Assembly: GCA_041744075.1 (NCBI GenBank)
Contig: JBGTLQ010000232.1
Location: 1 to 18,806, forward strand
Reading direction: 5' to 3'
DNA from: JAJTZA01 sp041744075
GTDB lineage: Bacteria; Verrucomicrobiota; Verrucomicrobiia; Chthoniobacterales; Terrimicrobiaceae
Length of the DNA stretch: 18,806 nt
Below are positions 13,771 to 18,806 of the stretch, in pieces. The stretch's first letter is position 1, and each line of letters opens with the position of its first letter. The notes under the pieces were generated by a model. It was not told the origin of the DNA. It searched no databases and saw only the letters and a program-made list of their open reading frames with translations. The translations under genes were made by a program, and so were the position numbers.

Positions 13771-14514
13771 TCAGCTTTTTTGGGCGGCCAACCAAGCGGC
13801 TCCAATGATACCAGCTTCGTTTTGCATCTTGGCTGGCACAATCTCGACATTGGTCATTGCCCGAAGATGAGGCAAAAATTTGTCCGCCTTCTTGCTGATT
13901 CCGCCCCCAATCACAAAGAGATCAGGGGAAAACAATTTTTCCAGCTCTGCCAAAAACTCGCCCAGCGCGGAAGCCCAGCGTTTGAGCGAGAGTCCTTTCT
14001 CTTCCCTCACCCGCTCGGAGGCACGCAGTTCTGCGTCCTTCCCTCGGATTTTGAGATGACCGAATTCGGAGTTTGGCAAAAGTTTTCCATCCAGAAAAAT
14101 GGCTGACCCAATACCAGTTCCCAGCGTGAGCAAAATGACAACCCCACCAATGCCTTTCGCCGCACCAAAGGTCACTTCAGCCAAGCCGGCCGCATCTGCA
14201 TCATTGATCAACTCCACATGGCTCCCCAATCGACTGCGAAAAAGCTCGGCCGCATCAACCCCAATCCAACTTTCATCCACATTGGCGGCACTTCCCACCC
14301 GCCCGTTTTTGATAATGGCCGGGAACGTGATTCCGGCAGGACCGGTGTATTGGAAGTTCTCAGCAATTTTTGCAACGACCTCCGTCACGGCCTCACTGCG
14401 TGAAGGTTGAGGAGTGGGAATTCGGAACCGACCGGTCAGCAATTTGCCAGCCTCAGTGTCCACAATGGCCCCCTTGATCCCTGAGCCGCCAATGTCAATG
14501 CCAAGTAAATTCAT
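13771..14514 (-). CDS. ppgK: polyphosphate glucokinase (ROK family)
   Basis: Encodes 247 aa from ATG at 14514 (MNLLGIDIGGSGIKG); in-frame ATGs at 14541 and 14553 would only add a low-complexity leader, part of it a hairpin. It phosphorylates glucose to glucose-6-phosphate using polyphosphate and often ATP. Motifs: phosphate-1 DIGGSGIKG (7-15), INDADAAGLAE (103-113) with catalytic Asp105, LGTGIGSAIF (131-140), and LLPNSEFGHL (145-154), the PpgK version in which the usual ROK zinc-binding cysteine cluster is absent. Length fits PpgK rather than longer ROK kinases or repressors. It is the first gene of a two-gene unit with the rmlD-like gene. The hairpin GCGTGC/GCACGC at 14521-14538 sits 7 nt ahead of the start and might affect translation. 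Confidence 0.88.
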   Translation of the reverse strand: MNLLGIDIGGSGIKGAIVDTEAGKLLTGRFRIPTPQPSRSEAVTEVVAKIAENFQYTGPAGITFPAIIKNGRVGSAANVDESWIGVDAAELFRSRLGSHVELINDADAAGLAEVTFGAAKGIGGVVILLTLGTGIGSAIFLDGKLLPNSEFGHLKIRGKDAELRASERVREEKGLSLKRWASALGEFLAELEKLFSPDLFVIGGGISKKADKFLPHLRAMTNVEIVPAKMQNEAGIIGAAWLAAQKS

Positions 14515-14658
14515 GGAGCGCGTGCGTGATTGCACGCTCATCTCTACAGACATCAGAAAAAATTGCCAACCTTTGGTTTTTCCATCACATGCCGATTACG
14601 CGGTCATAAGATGTGAGGAGGATCAGAGAGACGGAAGAAATGACACTTTTGTTTTGGA

Positions 14659-15663
14659 TTAGAGGTGAGGAGCCAAAAACCACTGCCGCATAAGACCCGC
14701 GAGGGCCTGCTCCTCGAGAAGCAAGGAGGGATGTTCGAAGTGAGAAGCACTGAGAACATGAAGCTGTTTGGGACCACCCAAGGCATTGGCCACAGCAAAT
14801 TGTCCCGGTGGAGGCACGGCGGGATCAAAAAGTGCCGCGGACACCAACACTGGGATCTTGACCTCGGCGGCTGACGTGGCGGCATCAAAATAGGCCAGCG
14901 TCTTTCGGATGGAAGAGTCTCGTTGTTCAAGCAACCTCACCGCTTCCCCGCTTCCCACGCATGGACACTTCAACCGCAGAGGGTGGTGACCAAAGGTCGG
15001 AACTTTTAGGAATGCTCGAGAAAATGATTTGCTCCAGGGAAGCATAAGAGCCCCCAGCCCACCGCCGAAGCTTACCCCCTGATACCCAAGCTGACCATCA
15101 AACTCAGGGTAGAATTCGGCGAGCACCTCGGCGGCACTCTGCAACGCAGCCACACAATGCCGGATGAGATAGGTTTCCCGCGACGCGATTCCATGCACCA
15201 CATGCTTGTCAACCGAGTTGGGAAGGCCGGGGGCTTCAGAAACAAAAAAACCATGCGCCGAGGGAAAGATATAAACCGCGTCTTGAAATGCGACCGGCCA
15301 ATCAATGCCCGCCCGCCCGCCATAACCATGCCCCACAACAAAGGCTCTGCGAATATGTGAAGGATCTTTTGGTTTGAGGAGCCATGCCCCAAAGGCAGAT
15401 CGATCCAAGGTTTGGATTTTTAGAAGGTCCAACTGCCACTCCGATGACGGAGGAGGCAGAGATTTCTGCTCAATCACCCGGGTTTGAGCAGAGGCTTCCG
15501 CCATGGTCTCCCGCCAGAAAGCGGCAAAATCCGCAGGCGGAAATTCCGGATGACGAATTTTAAGCAGAGCTTCCATGTCATACCCATAGATCGGATCAAA
15601 AGCGTATGAATGCTCGAACACGGGCATCTGCCGAATTTCCAGCGGCGGGGCGTGGTGCATCAT
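14659..15663 (-). CDS. acetylxylan esterase / cephalosporin-C deacetylase family (AXE1) hydrolase
   Basis: Encodes 334 aa from ATG at 15663, immediately after TTGGGGGTC; a second ATG follows directly. The frame to 15714 would overlap the upstream gene by 35 nt. It is an alpha/beta hydrolase of the AXE1 type: YDMEALLKIRHPEFPPADFAAFW at the N-terminus, a GHGYGGR oxyanion-type turn, nucleophile GVSFGGG (Ser at about 198; the family more often has GxSQGG), LFDPAVPP with the acid and SASHFEHP with the histidine. No signal peptide is visible, so it probably removes acetyl groups from imported oligosaccharides in the cytoplasm. It follows the sialate O-acetylesterase gene by 16 bp, forming an operon. 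Confidence 0.85.
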   Translation of the reverse strand: MMHHAPPLEIRQMPVFEHSYAFDPIYGYDMEALLKIRHPEFPPADFAAFWRETMAEASAQTRVIEQKSLPPPSSEWQLDLLKIQTLDRSAFGAWLLKPKDPSHIRRAFVVGHGYGGRAGIDWPVAFQDAVYIFPSAHGFFVSEAPGLPNSVDKHVVHGIASRETYLIRHCVAALQSAAEVLAEFYPEFDGQLGYQGVSFGGGLGALMLPWSKSFSRAFLKVPTFGHHPLRLKCPCVGSGEAVRLLEQRDSSIRKTLAYFDAATSAAEVKIPVLVSAALFDPAVPPPGQFAVANALGGPKQLHVLSASHFEHPSLLLEEQALAGLMRQWFLAPHL

Positions 15664-15679
15664 GACCCCCAATTCGCTT

Positions 15680-17671
15680 TTAGTTTGAGGTCTCTGAGGA
15701 GACCGGGATTTCAAATGGGGGTGCCGGGAGGCCAGTAGCGTCTTCCAAACTTAACTGCGGCCAATTTGCCCAAGCATATCGAACTTTGAGTGGGGTTTGG
15801 TTTTTGGGCACGGTTATCATCACCGCACCCTCCCCCAAACGGGCTGGAGTGCCCATGTAGGTATTACCATCGAAACTCACTTCAAAGCCCTGAAGTGCCG
15901 TCTGATCTCCAATGGCACGAAGAGGGTTTTGTTCAGAATCAAAAATGATTTTGATCTGATCGCCATTAAAAGCGGCCTTTTCAGGCCACGGCCCACTTCG
16001 CGAAGCTCCAGAGATGGCCAAGTGTGCAAGGCGCTCCCCAACGGCTCGCTTGCGCTGGGGATGAATATCGTTTTTGTCGCCAAGATCAATGCTCACAACC
16101 ATACCGGTGTCATTCAGATGCAAGGCTTCCGCTTGAGCGGCACGGATTTTTGCCCATGAGGACTCGCCTGGCTCATCGTTCGGGACTTCATAGCCCGGTA
16201 GCTGGACAAATATAAACGGTAGCTTTGGATCATTCCAAAGGGCTCTCCATGAAGTGATCAGCTTGGGAAACAGATCCTGATAAACATCGGGCTGATAGGC
16301 ATTGGATTCCCCCTGATACCAAAGAATGCCTGCCAGCGCAAAAGGTGCCAGCGGCGCGAGTCCCGACTGGAAGAGGTTCCCGGCGTACGCACTCAGTTGG
16401 GGGGGACGTTTGACTTCGATTTCTGATCGCATCTTCCATGTTCCCGAAAGAGAAATCGCATCCTGCCAGCCATCCCTGCCAAATCCGATTTGAGGTGGCA
16501 CCAATTCCCCCTGAACCAACCCCATCCATCCCAATCCCACTAACCGAAGCACCAAATGATTTGTGCCCTCTTGTAAGAGTCCTTCGGGAATGACAAAGCG
16601 TAGAGTTTCGGGTGCAAGATTCTCTGAGACATCAGTCTTGGATTCTGCTTCAAGCTCTGTTCCGTTTAGCCATGCCCTGAATGCACCTTTTGCCACGCCA
16701 AGGTTGAGAGTGGCCTGGCTTGAAGTCTTGTCTGTGGGACAATCAAAGGAAGCTGCTAACCAAGAAGCACCCGCGAGTATCAAACCTGTTGGCATCCGCA
16801 CGGGCTTCCATTCCGACAGATCTTGGCCGGGCTCATGCCATGCCAGAGCCTCGTCGGCGATGACATCTTGGGCCAAAGCCACTTGGGTCTCGGTGGCCGC
16901 CAGATCTCGCTGGTAATCCTCTCGGGAGTTACGATTCATTCCGAATCCTGCCGGTCCACGAAAGGTGATGGCATTCGCGTAGGCGGAATCTTCCTCAAAA
17001 ACCTTCACTGGGATCCATGGTTGGATGCCTGTGCCTCCAACAGCCGAGAGAATAATTCCAACAGGAACCCCTTTTTCTTTTTGAACTTTTGATGCAAAGG
17101 CTAATGCCAGCGCCGAAAAATAGGCCGTGGTGCCACGGTCCGTTGGTTTCCATGTCCCGATGGGCTGGGCAGGCGGCAGAGTTTCGGGTCCCGCCTCGGT
17201 CTCAACACGAAAAAGTCGGATGTACGGATTGCTGCGTTCCGAATCGGGAGCATCTGCCATGTCACTTTTAACAAGTGGCCAAGCCATATTGGATTGCCCC
17301 GAAGCCAGCCAGACGCTTCCAATCAAAATGCCCTGAGTGGTTATGGTCTGATCACCACTTTCCACACGCAGTTGGACCGGATCGGTGCTGGGGAGCCGCG
17401 GAGAAAAACGCACCTCCCATCGCCCGTTGGCATCGGCCACAGTGCTCTTCTTCTCTTCACCAAGCTGAGCCAAAATTTTGCTGCCAGCCGGGGCCTCACC
17501 AAAAACCGGAATCTCCTTGTCACTTTGCAGGATGGCATGATCACCAAAAAGTGGCGAAATGGCCAAAGTCTCCACCGCATGGAGATTTCCTGAAAGAAGA
17601 ACCGCAACAGTGAGAGCGGTAATATGGGAGAGAAGTTGGTTATTGAAAAATCGTATGTTCATAGGGGTCAT
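15680..17671 (-). CDS. sialate O-acetylesterase family protein (SIAE-like, SGNH hydrolase)
   Basis: Encodes 663 aa from ATG at 17671; ATG at 17662 is equally possible, while 17743 overlaps the lacI gene. A signal peptide spans roughly the first 30 residues (LLSHITALTVAVLLSGNLHA), so the protein is exported. SGNH blocks: ASGQSNMAWPL with the catalytic Ser near 127, GGTGIQPWIP, WYQGESNAYQPD and DKNDIHPQRKRAVGERLA with the Asp/His pair. A beta-sandwich insertion (about 270-400, with WKMRSE and a jelly-roll-like block) lies between the blocks, as in long bacterial members. It removes O-acetyl esters from sialic acid or other acetylated glycans; true substrate unknown. It starts 13 bp after the repressor gene. 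Confidence 0.9.
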   Translation of the reverse strand: MTPMNIRFFNNQLLSHITALTVAVLLSGNLHAVETLAISPLFGDHAILQSDKEIPVFGEAPAGSKILAQLGEEKKSTVADANGRWEVRFSPRLPSTDPVQLRVESGDQTITTQGILIGSVWLASGQSNMAWPLVKSDMADAPDSERSNPYIRLFRVETEAGPETLPPAQPIGTWKPTDRGTTAYFSALALAFASKVQKEKGVPVGIILSAVGGTGIQPWIPVKVFEEDSAYANAITFRGPAGFGMNRNSREDYQRDLAATETQVALAQDVIADEALAWHEPGQDLSEWKPVRMPTGLILAGASWLAASFDCPTDKTSSQATLNLGVAKGAFRAWLNGTELEAESKTDVSENLAPETLRFVIPEGLLQEGTNHLVLRLVGLGWMGLVQGELVPPQIGFGRDGWQDAISLSGTWKMRSEIEVKRPPQLSAYAGNLFQSGLAPLAPFALAGILWYQGESNAYQPDVYQDLFPKLITSWRALWNDPKLPFIFVQLPGYEVPNDEPGESSWAKIRAAQAEALHLNDTGMVVSIDLGDKNDIHPQRKRAVGERLAHLAISGASRSGPWPEKAAFNGDQIKIIFDSEQNPLRAIGDQTALQGFEVSFDGNTYMGTPARLGEGAVMITVPKNQTPLKVRYAWANWPQLSLEDATGLPAPPFEIPVSSETSN

Positions 17672-17684
17672 TGGGGCTGATCGT

Positions 17685-18749
17685 TTAAAGCGGGGTTGTT
17701 GATTTTCGTTGTACCAACTTGGCCTCCAACTCAATGGCAACAACGGGTGCCGAGGGATGGATCATTCGTCGTCGCACCAACTCTGGAAGTGTCTGCCCAA
17801 TTTGCTTCCAGGGAGGACTAACACTTGTGAGGGGAGGAGAACTGGTTTGTGAGAATTTTGAGTTGCCGTAGCTGATGACGGAAAGATCCCGCGGAACTCT
17901 CACCTCTTTCGAAGAAAAATGCTTCAGCAACCTTGCCGCCAATTCTTCGTCCTCAACAATCAAGGAGGTTGGCCGGGGATTCATTTTGGAGAACCACGCC
18001 CAACAACCGTTGATTGTCTGCGCCCATTGTTTTTCCTCTTTTGGTGCTGCAACCCACCGAATGCAGGAGGGTTCATTCCCGAGCTGATACTCTGCAAGAA
18101 ATTGCCAAGCTGCATATCTCGCATTTCCAGGTCTGTCCAAAACTTGAATCAGATCCTTGAGCGTCGAGATGCTTTTGCCTGCTTGTTCATGGTCCACTCC
18201 TAGCCAGAAAATTTGACGATGACCCAGTTCACTGAGGTGATCAAGAATCGCTGCGGCTGCGCGGTTTTCATTCATCGAAACGGAGTCAATCGTATCACTC
18301 AAATTTGAGGCCCCCGCCAAAACACACGGCCAGCGACGCTTTAAGATATGAACGACCTCGGGCTCAATTTTCCCAAGAAACACACATCCATGCGGGCGCG
18401 GCCATTTTCCACTTCTCTCCATGTCCAGCACTTCCGATGATTTCACCACAGTCACAATCCCCCCTTCCGCCATCAGACGCTGCTTGAGCCCCCCAAAGAT
18501 TGCTGCGAATCCGACGTTCTCCTCGTCCGCCATGACAACCATCAACTTTAATCGGTTCTCGGCAATCGCATTGCCCACGGCTGCCCCAAGCATCGCCTCA
18601 GATTGCTGAAGTCCCAAAGCAGACACCGCATCTTGAACTTTTTTTCGTGTGGCGGGCGCAACCCGACTCAAGCCGCGAATCACCCTCGAAACCGTCATCG
18701 GACTCACCCCGCTCAGATCCGCCACATGCTTAAGTGTCACACTCATCAT
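17685..18749 (-). CDS. LacI family transcriptional regulator
   Basis: Encodes 354 aa from ATG at 18749 (a second ATG directly follows). The N-terminal helix-turn-helix reads TLKHVADLSGVSPMTVSRVIRG (5-26), with the hinge up to about residue 60. The rest is a periplasmic-binding-protein-like sensor: LMVVMADEENVGF at its start and RDLSVISYGNSKF near the end. The canonical LacI start VTxxDVA is slightly modified (LKHVA). The sensor probably binds a sugar released by the two downstream esterases. It is the first gene of the operon, so it is probably autoregulated. Confidence 0.92.
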   Translation of the reverse strand: MMSVTLKHVADLSGVSPMTVSRVIRGLSRVAPATRKKVQDAVSALGLQQSEAMLGAAVGNAIAENRLKLMVVMADEENVGFAAIFGGLKQRLMAEGGIVTVVKSSEVLDMERSGKWPRPHGCVFLGKIEPEVVHILKRRWPCVLAGASNLSDTIDSVSMNENRAAAAILDHLSELGHRQIFWLGVDHEQAGKSISTLKDLIQVLDRPGNARYAAWQFLAEYQLGNEPSCIRWVAAPKEEKQWAQTINGCWAWFSKMNPRPTSLIVEDEELAARLLKHFSSKEVRVPRDLSVISYGNSKFSQTSSPPLTSVSPPWKQIGQTLPELVRRRMIHPSAPVVAIELEAKLVQRKSTTPL

Positions 18750-18806
18750 GAAAACAAGAACCCTCGCCCCATAAAATAAAAGTTGTCAAATGTCATAACC
18801 ATGATA
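18750..18806 (-). promoter_or_regulatory. putative control region of the lacI-esterase operon
   Basis: An AT-rich tract (18771-18781) and two TGTCA repeats 7 bp apart (18784-18788, 18791-18795) lie upstream of the repressor start. On the minus strand they read TGACATTTGACA. No clear LacI-type CG-centred palindrome and no well-spaced -35/-10 pair are visible, and the window ends here, so this is only a candidate. Confidence 0.25.

Overview
The window looks like a bacterial chromosome, most probably from the phylum Verrucomicrobiota. That is an inference from the gene set: citramalate synthase, an alpha-oxoamine synthase of the serine palmitoyltransferase type, a fused SecDF, polyphosphate glucokinase, and a LacI regulator next to a sialate O-acetylesterase and an acetylxylan esterase. 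No rRNA is present to confirm it. GC content looks moderate and clear Shine-Dalgarno sequences are scarce.

Region 1 (1-1035, + strand) holds the 3' part of an ATP-grasp-like gene whose start lies outside the window.

Region 2 (about 1239-6080) is the most interesting part. Nine small, mostly unrelated genes lie head to tail on the minus strand, each separated from the next by an imperfect palindrome of about 55-125 bp. The palindromes have the architecture of integron attC sites: an inverse core CCGAAC, paired arms, a hairpin, and a conserved GACG usually followed by TTCGG. No integrase is encoded in the window, so this is best read as an integrase-less cassette array (CALIN). Cargo: a possible SUFU-like protein, a secreted protein, two small membrane proteins, a VOC/glyoxalase protein, an ankyrin-repeat protein, two cysteine-rich probable zinc-binding proteins and one orphan. 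Three cassette genes run into their attC and gain related C-terminal tails starting EQG. One attC core is split by a 149-bp element with 17-bp inverted repeats and a 3-bp duplication.

Region 3 (6081-6787) has no convincing gene. It contains a REP-like palindrome, a GC-rich segment with several stable hairpins, and two triple repeats with a period of about 9 nt.

Region 4 (6788-14514) is housekeeping: cimA on the + strand, then on the minus strand a serine-palmitoyltransferase-like gene, secDF with yajC just upstream, a rmlD-like reductase and ppgK. A 117-bp palindrome separates rmlD from yajC.

Region 5 (14659-18749, minus strand) is a compact lacI - sialate O-acetylesterase - acetylxylan esterase operon, probably for deacetylating a polysaccharide under control of the LacI repressor.
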